64,000 nucleotides of DNA from Helicobacter vulpis (GTDB taxonomy: Bacteria > Campylobacterota > Campylobacteria > Campylobacterales > Helicobacteraceae). The position numbers were made by a program, and so were the translations under genes. The stretch is from assembly GCF_003660395.1 (NCBI RefSeq), contig NZ_QXQT01000002.1, forward strand, positions 1 through 64,000, written 5' to 3'. Position 1 is the first letter of the stretch; each line of letters begins with the position of its first letter. Under the pieces are notes generated by a model that was not told the origin of the DNA, made no database searches, and saw only the letters and a list, made by a program, of their open reading frames with translations. Of the stretch, positions 56,518 to 64,000 are shown in pieces.

Positions 56518-57198
56518 TTAGCCTCGATGGTGTTGGTATTTTCTCTCTAGGCGTTGGCTCAAATAAGAGAGGGGATAGCAAAGCACAAAGTAGAGTACAA
56601 AGATCAAGCCATAGACATAAAAACTCGCGCTAGGGATTTTCAACAAATTGATCTCAATGAGCTGTTGGCCTACCTTGAGCAACTCCACTGCCCCAATGAG
56701 CGACATTAAGGCGGTGGTTTTGATGATACGGCTAAATAAGTTAATGCTAGCAGGCATTAGGGCTAAGAAAGCTTGGGGGAAGATAACTAGCCAAATTATC
56801 TGGGTTTGGCTTAAACCTAGTGCGCGCGCGCTCTGGATCTGGTGCATGCTTACAGAAGTGAGCGCGCCTCTGGTTAAATCCATCATCTCAGCCACTCCCC
56901 ATGCCCCAAAGACAATAATACTTGCCCAAAGCGCATGTAAATGCCAGCCAAACAAAGTCGCCGATCCAAAAAAAACTAAGAAGAGCCACACCAAAAGCGG
57001 AACAACGCGCACACTCTCCAAGTACACCCGGCACAAGAATTTCACCCAACGCCCCCCAAAAGCCATCAACACCCCTAAAGCGACCCCTCCCACCATAGAA
57101 ATCATAATGGAGATCAGCGCCACCTCTAAGGTGGTGAGCAACCCTGCGCCCAAGCGGGCTAGATTGTCTAAATCTAAAAGTATCAATCCCTCTAGCAC
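56518..57198 (-). CDS. glnP: Glutamine-type ABC transporter, permease
   Basis: 226 residues with about five hydrophobic helices. The ABC-permease loop lies in ALGLSQTQIIWLVIFPQA. RVVPLLVWLFLVFFG is typical of the polar amino acid group. It abuts glnQ and overlaps the other permease gene. Confidence 0.93.
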   Translation of the reverse strand: MLEGLILLDLDNLARLGAGLLTTLEVALISIMISMVGGVALGVLMAFGGRWVKFLCRVYLESVRVVPLLVWLFLVFFGSATLFGWHLHALWASIIVFGAWGVAEMMDLTRGALTSVSMHQIQSARALGLSQTQIIWLVIFPQAFLALMPASINLFSRIIKTTALMSLIGAVELLKVGQQLIEINLLKIPSASFYVYGLIFVLYFVLCYPLSYLSQRLERKYQHHRG

Positions 57199-57848
57199 AC
57201 CCGCCTCTTATAATATTTCTCCAACCCCACAAAAAGCGCGCTCAAGGGCAAGATCGCGAGCAAATAAGCCAACACCAATAAGATCAACGCCTCATTGGTT
57301 TTATAATAAATGCCTATCACATCTTTAGCTACAAACATCACATCCACCAAAGCGATCGCGCTCACGACAGAACTTTCTTTGAGTAAAAAAATCACATTAG
57401 CCCCCAAAGAGGGCAAAGAGATCGCTAGACTTTGGGCAAAGAGCACATGTTTTAATGCCTGCAAACGGGTTAGCCCTAAACTGAGCGCGGATTCTAATTG
57501 TACTTTAGGCAGCGCCTTTAGCCCCAGTAAAAAGCTTTCTGCCATATACCCCCCGCCCAAAAACGCGATCCCTACCACCGCGCAAGTCTTCGCGCTTAAA
57601 GAAAAACCTATTTCATTGAGCCCATAATAAAGGAAGAAAAGTTGGATGAGTAAGGGTGTGTTGCGCGCGATCTGCACATACGCGCCCAAGGGTTTGCTCC
57701 AAAAACCCGGAAAGTAAAGCCCCAATGCGCTTAAAAAACCCACCCCCAGCGCGCCCACAATGCCAGCCAAAGAAATATACAAGGTGAGCCAAAGCCCCCA
57801 CCCAAAGGCGGGCAGGACATGGTACATAAATTGCCAATCCAAATCCAC
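57192..57848 (-). CDS. Glutamine-type ABC transporter, second permease
   Basis: 218 residues. RNTPLLIQLFFLYYGL and the loop SLGLTRLQALKHVLFAQS identify a HisM/GlnP-type partner. The start is a GTG after AAAGGG. First gene of the operon. Confidence 0.93.
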   Translation of the reverse strand: MDLDWQFMYHVLPAFGWGLWLTLYISLAGIVGALGVGFLSALGLYFPGFWSKPLGAYVQIARNTPLLIQLFFLYYGLNEIGFSLSAKTCAVVGIAFLGGGYMAESFLLGLKALPKVQLESALSLGLTRLQALKHVLFAQSLAISLPSLGANVIFLLKESSVVSAIALVDVMFVAKDVIGIYYKTNEALILLVLAYLLAILPLSALFVGLEKYYKRRVC

Positions 57849-57914
57849 AACGCAACCCTTTCATAAAAACCCCCTATCTTAGGGAAAATAGCTAAGGTTG
57901 CGCTTAAAGGCTCT

Positions 57915-60473
57915 TTAAAGTGCCATGGGCTCCATGAGGTGAAAATTCATATAGCGATAAATCTCCTCGCGGCGCGCTTCTAGCTTTTCAGCCACTAATC
58001 CTAGATACTCGCTAGGGGTAGGGATTTTACCCAAAAGCGCACACACCGCCCCCAGCTCCGCACTGCCCAAATACACCTGCGCGCCCTTGCCCATGCGGTT
58101 GTCAAAATTGCGCGTAGAAGTGGAGAACACCACGGCATTATCGCGCACCCGTGCTTGATTGCCCATGCACAAGCTACACCCCGGCACCTCTGTGCGCGCC
58201 CCAGCAGCCCCAAAGATGGAAAAATAGCCCTCTTTGATGAGTTGTTGCTCGTCCATCTTAGTGGGGGGCACCACCCAAAGGCGAATAGGGGATGCCCCTG
58301 CCCCCTTGACGATTTCGCCAAAGGCTCTAAAATGCCCAATATTGGTCATACAACTCCCAATAAAGACCTCATCAATCTTTTGGGGGCGTTTGGGGTTATT
58401 GAGCACTTCACTTAAAGTCGCCACATCGTCCGGGTCGTTAGGGCATGCCAAAATGGGCTCTGTGATCTCATTAAGATCGATCTCAATCACGGCGGCGTAC
58501 TCCGCATCTGGATCGGGCTCTAATAACACGGGGTTATCAATCCACGCCTGCATTTTTTGCGCCCGCCTTTTGAGGGTTTCTTTGTGCTCGTAGCCACTGG
58601 CAATCATCTGCTCAATGAGCTGAATGTTTGAGCTCAAATACTCAATGATAGGCTCTTTATTGAGTCGCACGGTGCAGGCGGCAGCACTCCTCTCGGCGCT
58701 CGCATCGCTAAACTCAAAAGCCTGTTCAATCTTGATATTGCCCAAGCCCTCGATCTCTAAAATCTTGCCATTGAAGATATTTTTCTTGCCCTTTTTCTCC
58801 ACAGTGAGTAAGCCCTGCTTAATGGCGTAGTAGGGGATGGCATTGACCAAGTCTCTTAGGGTGATGCCCGGTTGCATTTCTCCCTTAAAGCGCACCAACA
58901 CGGATTGGGGCATATTCAAGGGCATGGTGCCTGTAACCGCAGCAAAAGCCACTAATCCACTCCCAGCAGGGAAACTAATCCCAATGGGGAAACGCGTATG
59001 GCTATCCCCCCCCGTGCCTAGTGTATCGGGCAAGCCCATGCGATTGAGCCAAGAGTGAATAATCCCATCTTTAGGCTTGAGCGCCACCCCGCCTCTACTG
59101 GTAAAAAACTCCGGCAAAGTGGCTTGCAAACTCACATCGGAGGGTTTAGGATAGGCAGCCGTGTGGCAGAAAGATTGCAAGACAAAATCGGCTTCAAAGC
59201 TAAGGCTGGCAAGTTCTTTAACCTCATCGCGAGTCATCGCCCCCGTGGTGTCTTGACTGCCCACAGTGGTGGTGATGGGCTCGCAATAAGCCCCGGGGCG
59301 CACACCCTCAAGGGCGCACGCACGCCCGACCATTTTTTGGGCTAGGGTGTAGCCTTTATGACTCTCTGCGGGTTGTTGGGGTTTGGCAAAGACTTCTGAG
59401 GGACCTAGCCCTAAGGATTTGCGCGCCTTGTTGGTCAAGCCCCGCCCAATGATCAAGGCGATACGCCCCCCGGCGCGGTATTCATCGGCTAGGGTGGTGG
59501 GCTCGAGTTTAAAGGTGCTCACCACCTGCCCCTGCTTGTAAATCTCACCCTTGTAAGGATACACCTCAATAATGTCGCCCTCATGCAAGTCTTTCACATC
59601 GGCAACTAGGGGCAGTGCGCCACTATCTTCACAAGTGGCAAAGAAAATCGGGGCAATGACCCCCCCAATCACCACGCTCCCCGTGCGCTTATTGGGCACA
59701 TAGGGAATATCTTGTCCAAAATGCCACATGATGGAGTTAGTCGCGCTCTTGCGGGAGCTCCCCGTGCCCACCACATCGCCCACATACACTACCGGCACGC
59801 CCTTAGACTTGATATTGGCTAACCTCTCTTGGTAATTCTCTATGCGGTTTTTGAGCATGGCATTAGCGTGTAGGGGGATGTCGCTACGGGTAAAGGCATC
59901 GCTAGCCGGACTCAAATCGTCCGTATTGGTCTCCCCATCAATTTTAAGCACGCACAGCTCCAGCTTTTCAGGCAGGGCGGGTTTATTCAAAAACCACTCG
60001 GCATTTGCCCACGACTCTAAAACCTCTTTGGCTAGAGCGTTGCTCTTACTTAAGTTAGCGATGGTTTCAAAAGAGTTATAGACTAAAAGCGTGGATTTTA
60101 ACGCCTTGCAGGCTTGCTTGGCGATTGCAACATCGCTACTTTGCAGGGCTTCTATTAGGGGCGCAACATTATAGCCCCCTAGCATGGTGCCTAGATACTC
60201 CACCGCCTCTAAGGGGCTAAAGTGCGCGCACTCTATTTTTTTAAGCGCAATCTGACCTAGAAACTGCGCCTTGACTTGTGCGCCCTCATCCACGCCCGGG
60301 CTCACGCGCTGAATCAATAAATCCTTAGCTAAGGCGCATTCTTGCATGTCTTTAGAGTGCAAAAGAATGTCTAGCACGCTTTTAACCTGTTTGGCATTCA
60401 AGGGTAGGGGGGGGATATTCTCTTGTGCGCGCTCCTGCTCGATGGTTTTGTATTCTTGGATGAATGTTTGCAT
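57915..60473 (-). CDS. acnB: Aconitate hydratase B
   Basis: The TCA-cycle enzyme between citrate and isocitrate. It has 852 residues from the ATG at 60473 ([14 protein letters not shown]), which follows AAGGAG. The domain order is that of AcnB: HEAT-like N-terminal helices (to about 160), the swivel domain with [15 protein letters not shown], then the catalytic part with [13 protein letters not shown] and the cluster cysteines in GSCMTN and GCSLCMGN. Confidence 0.96.
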   Translation of the reverse strand: MQTFIQEYKTIEQERAQENIPPLPLNAKQVKSVLDILLHSKDMQECALAKDLLIQRVSPGVDEGAQVKAQFLGQIALKKIECAHFSPLEAVEYLGTMLGGYNVAPLIEALQSSDVAIAKQACKALKSTLLVYNSFETIANLSKSNALAKEVLESWANAEWFLNKPALPEKLELCVLKIDGETNTDDLSPASDAFTRSDIPLHANAMLKNRIENYQERLANIKSKGVPVVYVGDVVGTGSSRKSATNSIMWHFGQDIPYVPNKRTGSVVIGGVIAPIFFATCEDSGALPLVADVKDLHEGDIIEVYPYKGEIYKQGQVVSTFKLEPTTLADEYRAGGRIALIIGRGLTNKARKSLGLGPSEVFAKPQQPAESHKGYTLAQKMVGRACALEGVRPGAYCEPITTTVGSQDTTGAMTRDEVKELASLSFEADFVLQSFCHTAAYPKPSDVSLQATLPEFFTSRGGVALKPKDGIIHSWLNRMGLPDTLGTGGDSHTRFPIGISFPAGSGLVAFAAVTGTMPLNMPQSVLVRFKGEMQPGITLRDLVNAIPYYAIKQGLLTVEKKGKKNIFNGKILEIEGLGNIKIEQAFEFSDASAERSAAACTVRLNKEPIIEYLSSNIQLIEQMIASGYEHKETLKRRAQKMQAWIDNPVLLEPDPDAEYAAVIEIDLNEITEPILACPNDPDDVATLSEVLNNPKRPQKIDEVFIGSCMTNIGHFRAFGEIVKGAGASPIRLWVVPPTKMDEQQLIKEGYFSIFGAAGARTEVPGCSLCMGNQARVRDNAVVFSTSTRNFDNRMGKGAQVYLGSAELGAVCALLGKIPTPSEYLGLVAEKLEARREEIYRYMNFHLMEPMAL

Positions 60474-60507
60474 ACAACTCCTTGATAAAATAATGTCCGT
60501 CATAGTA

Positions 60508-60513
60508 TATAAT
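60508..60513 (+). promoter_or_regulatory. -10 box for the exported-protein pair
   Basis: TATAAT in a TATATAATAAT stretch, about 45 nt before the ATG at 60557. It is divergent from acnB. Confidence 0.55.
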
Positions 60514-60556
60514 AATTTGAAACACTTGTAGAGTGCATGGCTTTAAGGATGATTTG

Positions 60557-61294
60557 ATGTCTAATCTAGTTAAAATGCTCCCTCTAACTTGGCTAGCTTG
60601 CCAAATCCTCTTGGCTGACCCCCTAGATTTTAACACCCAATTTGAAATTCTAAAACAGGTGCGCTTGCACGCCCCCCTCCCCTTTCAAGCTCTCTTGGTG
60701 CAAGATCGCCACACAAAAATCCAGCAAGTGTTCTTAGCCGATTTGAAGAGCCCTTTAAAGGTGCAACTAAGCGAGGGCTTCATTTTGCCTAATAAAGAGG
60801 ACAGCGCGCGGCTCAGGCAAATGCGCCGCCTAGCCATCAAACATAATTTTTTCACCAAACACAGCAAAGATTTTAAGACCTTGATCAAGACATTGCCCTA
60901 TAACAATGTCATCACCCTAGAACCTCTATCCGAACATGCCTCTAAGGAGTTTGTCTTGATTGTGAAGGGAGGGTTAAATGAAAAGTTGGTTTCTAAGCTA
61001 GCAGATAGGCTTAAAAACGCGCGGGTGTATCTGGTGTTGTTGGGCGCATTTCCAAACGAGGAGGGGCAGGAGGACGACTCCTTTGATGCCGCCGCCTACC
61101 TCAAAGGCTTGCACATCACTGCTAGCACGCTAAAAAAACTCGCGCTCTTGAAGTTAGGTCTGCAAAATGTGAGTATAGACCCTCTAAAAGAGCCCTTTTT
61201 GGATCGCATCCAAGAGAATGTAGGTGTAGCGTCCGAACTGGGTTTGTTAGAGGGCATTGGTCCCTATTTGCCTTTATTTTATGAAATCCACTAA
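60557..61294 (+). CDS. Exported hypothetical protein
   Basis: About 245 residues from the ATG at 60557 (MSNLVKMLPLTWLACQILLADP), which follows AAGGA; the open frame begins 8 codons earlier. The signal peptide is clear. The mature protein has a thioredoxin-like flavour (FVLIVKGGLNE, VYLVLLGAFP) without a CxxC. It is probably co-transcribed with the next gene and lies divergent from acnB, as in H. pylori HP0779-HP0781. Family not recognised. Confidence 0.7.
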   Translation: MSNLVKMLPLTWLACQILLADPLDFNTQFEILKQVRLHAPLPFQALLVQDRHTKIQQVFLADLKSPLKVQLSEGFILPNKEDSARLRQMRRLAIKHNFFTKHSKDFKTLIKTLPYNNVITLEPLSEHASKEFVLIVKGGLNEKLVSKLADRLKNARVYLVLLGAFPNEEGQEDDSFDAAAYLKGLHITASTLKKLALLKLGLQNVSIDPLKEPFLDRIQENVGVASELGLLEGIGPYLPLFYEIH

Positions 61295-61303
61295 AGGAGT
61301 CTG

Positions 61304-62431
61304 ATGCGTCTTGTCTGGTTATGCGTATGCGCTTTTGCTCTCTTAAGAAGTGCGGATTTAAGCGATGCACGCCTCTTAGAGATGACCCGTTTAGACAGCG
61401 CGTTTAATGTGCGTATTTTGCAAAACAAAGAGAAAATTTTCACCGTTGTAGCTAATAGCAAGAGCGACAAAGTTTATGCTGTTGAGGATTTTTTAAAGCG
61501 CGCCACACCCAAACAAAAAGCCTTTATCCAAGCGCGTATGCAAGAGGCGCGCGCTCTAGCTGCTACGCCCCCTAAAATCAAGCACCTCTTCAACGAAAGA
61601 ATGAGTGAGAGTCAATATAATGATGAAGATGATGTGTTCATTCCTATGCATGTGGCTCTTTTATCCTTAAAGCCCCTACCCGGGACCAATTTTCAGATCG
61701 CCACCATCAAGGATTATGCACTAGCGCATAACGCTGAATTTTATGGGCAACAAACCCCCACCTACAGCACATGGCTTTTAGATCAAAACTTGAGTTTTGC
61801 CATCCGCCTTGAGCGCGCTTTTGGACCCAAGCAAGCCCTTGAAGAGATGACAAAAAGTATCCAATGGGCAAAAGAAGCCAGTGACCGCTATTACACCCAT
61901 GATTTTAACACCCTCTTTGATCGCATCCCCAAGTCTAGTATCATCACTTTGCGCTCCAAAAACCCCCATGCTAAGCAACTCTACATCCTTTTAGCCACTG
62001 ATAACGGCAAGAGTCTTAGCAGCGAAATGCGCGCCTACAAGCACAGCCTAGAGATCGTGAAGAACTTACCCCAAATGCTCAAAAACGCGACCCTCCACCT
62101 AGTGCCCACACAGAGCAAATGGACTTACGATACTCAGTACATAGAAGTTATGATTCAAAAAGCCCATTGTCTCAAGGACAACCACGCAAAAATCGCGTGG
62201 ATTCAAGAGGTTTATAACGCCTTGACCCGTAGCGGTGAATACAGGGGTTGTTGGGACAGAGCAACTTATCTTGGAGACAAGTTTTGTAGCATTGCACCCA
62301 GTTGCCCCGCTTTAAAAGATTATGCAGAACAACAAGAATGGCTAGAGATCTTTTTTGGGCAGGGGGCTTGTGGGGATGGCGTGAAAGATTGGCATCCCCT
62401 GCCCATCGTCTATGAATACAAAGAGGATTGA
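61304..62431 (+). CDS. Exported hypothetical protein with a Cys-rich C-terminus
   Basis: 375 residues with a signal peptide (MRLVWLCVCAFALLRSA). The last 90 residues hold several cysteines (CLKDN, CWDRA, CSIAPSC, GACGDG). IITLRSKNPHAKQLYILL echoes the VITLEPLSEHASKEFVLIV segment of the preceding gene, so the two are probably distant paralogues. AAAGGAG precedes the ATG. Function unknown; a DsbC/G-like thiol role is only a guess. Confidence 0.65.
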   Translation: MRLVWLCVCAFALLRSADLSDARLLEMTRLDSAFNVRILQNKEKIFTVVANSKSDKVYAVEDFLKRATPKQKAFIQARMQEARALAATPPKIKHLFNERMSESQYNDEDDVFIPMHVALLSLKPLPGTNFQIATIKDYALAHNAEFYGQQTPTYSTWLLDQNLSFAIRLERAFGPKQALEEMTKSIQWAKEASDRYYTHDFNTLFDRIPKSSIITLRSKNPHAKQLYILLATDNGKSLSSEMRAYKHSLEIVKNLPQMLKNATLHLVPTQSKWTYDTQYIEVMIQKAHCLKDNHAKIAWIQEVYNALTRSGEYRGCWDRATYLGDKFCSIAPSCPALKDYAEQQEWLEIFFGQGACGDGVKDWHPLPIVYEYKED

Positions 62432-62480
62432 GGGGTTTAAGCGTGGGCTTTTGGGGTAGAATAGGGTAAAAAGGTTTGGC

Positions 62481-63170
62481 ATGCGTTTTGGTAAGATCGC
62501 GTATTTGAATCTACTCCCCTTTGATGTGTTCATCAAAGCCTATCCCCTCCCTCTCTCAGGCTTTAAAACCTTTTTGCACTTGAGAAAAACCTATCCTGCC
62601 AAACTCAACCGGGATTTTCTCTTTAGGCGCATTGATGCGGGCTTTATCTCTTCTATTGCCAGCTTGCGCGCCCCACACGCCCTAGATTGTGGGATCATCG
62701 CTTCTAAGCAGGTGCGCAGTGTGCTCTGTGTGCTAGAATCTAACACTCCCGATCATGAGTCGGCCACCTCTAACGCGCTCACGCAAGTTTTGGGGCTCAA
62801 GGGACGAGTTTTGATCGGAGATAAGGCTTTGCGCTTTTATCACCACAGCGCGCGTAAGGATTTTGTAGATTTGGCTTCGTTGTGGTGGGCTAAAACCCAT
62901 CTCCCCTTTGTCTTTGGGCGGCTGTGTGCCAATCGCCACCGCGCCCTTTACCAGCGCATTGCCCGGGGGTTTGTGCGCCAAAAAGTCAAAATCCCCCACT
63001 ACATCCTAGAACAACACGCCCTAAAAAGCGCGCTTTCTAGAGGACAAATTTTAGACTATCTCAAAGACATTAGCTACAAAATTGGGAGCAAAGAGAGGCG
63101 ATCCCTCTTTTTATTTGGTCGCGCCCTGCGCTTTAAACACCTCAACCCTCCCCAACGATTCAAGGGCTAG
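62481..63170 (+). CDS. mqnA: Chorismate dehydratase (MqnA family)
   Basis: The first step of futalosine-route menaquinone synthesis. It has 229 residues. MRFGKIAYLNLLPFDVF, the substrate-site segment DAGFISSIASL and the late LPFVFGRLCANRH follow the family pattern. Helicobacter makes menaquinone only by this route. It has its own short leader and is not obviously in an operon. Confidence 0.85.
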   Translation: MRFGKIAYLNLLPFDVFIKAYPLPLSGFKTFLHLRKTYPAKLNRDFLFRRIDAGFISSIASLRAPHALDCGIIASKQVRSVLCVLESNTPDHESATSNALTQVLGLKGRVLIGDKALRFYHHSARKDFVDLASLWWAKTHLPFVFGRLCANRHRALYQRIARGFVRQKVKIPHYILEQHALKSALSRGQILDYLKDISYKIGSKERRSLFLFGRALRFKHLNPPQRFKG

Positions 63171-63341
63171 TCTATAGAATCTTTCGGCCTTCTTTGGGCA
63201 TTTGCTCTTGATAGCCACGTGAATCGCGTTCCCACGCCAAAAGCTAACTAGGACTTTATTGGTTTGAGGGATAACCTTGCTTAATCTTATTCTTAGGGCT
63301 ATTATATTACACTGCTAGAAAATCCATATTAGAGAAAGAGA
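63171..63341. promoter_or_regulatory. Intergenic region before the SurA-like gene
   Basis: 171 bp. TATTAT-like sequence near 63299-63306 could be a -10 for the downstream gene. I see no convincing terminator for mqnA. Confidence 0.35.
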
Positions 63342-64000
63342 TTGTTACAAACACGTTTTTCCCCCCTTGTGCTGTCTATGATGGTTGCGCTTATGTGTAC
63401 CAGCATACAGGCAGCAGGTTCTAAAGTGGAGTCTGTGAGTGGCGAGCAGGGGTCTGGGAGCAAAAATCTAGACAAACAGATTCGCCAATCCATCAGCCAA
63501 ACCCCCAACAACCCCAAAGAAGTACCTCCCAAAGAAGAAAATCCTCAAAGCAAGTCCCCCCAAACAGATGATTTTGTAGAAGATCGCAAAGATGGCATTG
63601 TGGGCGGGATTGCTATCACGGTCAATAACGCCCCCATCACTCTTTATCAAATCGAGATGCAGGAAAAAGAGCACCATGTCAGCCGCCAACAGGCCATTAA
63701 CACGCTCATTTTGCAACGCATCCAAGCCCAAGAAATTAAGCGGCTTAAAATTGATATTGAGGACGATAAAATCGATGCCGAGATCGAGAACATCGCCAAA
63801 CACAATGGCATGAGTGTGAATGACTTCATGCGCACCTTGGCAAGTGAGGGGATTAACCCAGTAACTTATAAGGAACAATTGAAAAAACAACTAGAAACTA
63901 GGGAATTGCTGAGGAATATCTTGCTCTTCAATGTCAATACCCGCAACGAGACAAAAATGCGCGAGTATTACAACTCCCATAAAAGTGAATTCAGCGTACC
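63342..64000 (+). CDS. SurA-like periplasmic chaperone / PPIase (3' end outside window)
   Basis: The frame is open from the TTG at 63342, after AGAGAAAGAG, to the window edge (219 codons). The TTG start gives a proper signal peptide (LLQTRFSPLVLSMMVALMC... then QAAG). An in-frame ATG at 63378 would lose the charged start. A low-complexity linker (about 25-80) leads to a SurA N-domain (GIAITVNNAPITLYQIEMQEK, INTLILQRIQAQEIKRL). The parvulin domain, if present, lies beyond the window. Confidence 0.8.
   Translation, partial: MLQTRFSPLVLSMMVALMCTSIQAAGSKVESVSGEQGSGSKNLDKQIRQSISQTPNNPKEVPPKEENPQSKSPQTDDFVEDRKDGIVGGIAITVNNAPITLYQIEMQEKEHHVSRQQAINTLILQRIQAQEIKRLKIDIEDDKIDAEIENIAKHNGMSVNDFMRTLASEGINPVTYKEQLKKQLETRELLRNILLFNVNTRNETKMREYYNSHKSEFSV

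Overview
The window looks like a non-pylori Helicobacter chromosome (probably a gastric, GCGCGC-rich species). The evidence is Helicobacter-type gene content and gene order: oorDABC, ribE-flhX, glnP/glnQ/glnH, ffh-valS, rimO-gpt-aminotransferase, pabB-lysA and acnB with two exported proteins. Genes are tightly packed, with ATGA/TAATG overlaps and several TTG/GTG starts. Helicobacter pylori comparisons below are from memory, not from a search.

Layout. 1-9.5 kb: a minus-strand de novo purine operon purE-C-F-M-O-(AICAR transformylase)-D-L of clostridial type. It has separate AICAR transformylase and PurO-like IMP cyclohydrolase and one large PurL that runs off the left edge. 9.6-12.5 kb: rimO, gpt and an aminotransferase. 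12.5-24.4 kb: housekeeping and conserved Helicobacter genes (ffh, valS, an HdrB-like protein, pepF, a kefB-type antiporter, a CiaD-like protein, nadE). 24.4-29 kb: trpD-trpCF-trpB followed by two paralogous exported proteins where trpA might be expected. 29-34 kb: rpsB-tsf-metK, with a possible pseudoknot over the rpsB ribosome binding site, then an orphan adenine methyltransferase and gene fragments. 34-44.8 kb: ppsA, pabB, lysA (frameshifted and joined to a chorismate mutase domain), oorCBAD, flhX, ribE.

44.8-51.9 kb is the accessory region. It holds a decayed prophage (DNA methylase, small membrane protein, spanin-like lipoprotein, barnase/EndoU-like phage nuclease), an AT-rich segment (short-chain dehydrogenase, broken TauD/clavaminate-synthase-like oxygenase, broken TauE/SafE transporter) and further fragments. 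Inside it lie six copies or partial copies of an unusual palindromic element. Full copies have an outer AGCCGG/CCGGCT stem, a central CCGTTGCGC/GCGCAACGG stem and side hairpins whose stems differ between copies but stay paired, around 5-nt loops that are often AGAAT or ATTCT. Several copies sit inside protein genes and two keep the reading frame open, in the manner of Rickettsia palindromic elements. This is the best candidate here for an undescribed system.

51.9-64 kb: core genes again (rnhB, a D-2-hydroxyacid dehydrogenase, a soluble PAS-PAS chemoreceptor, a glutamine-type ABC transporter, acnB, two exported proteins, mqnA and the start of a SurA-like chaperone). A 19-G tract lies upstream of the chemoreceptor gene.
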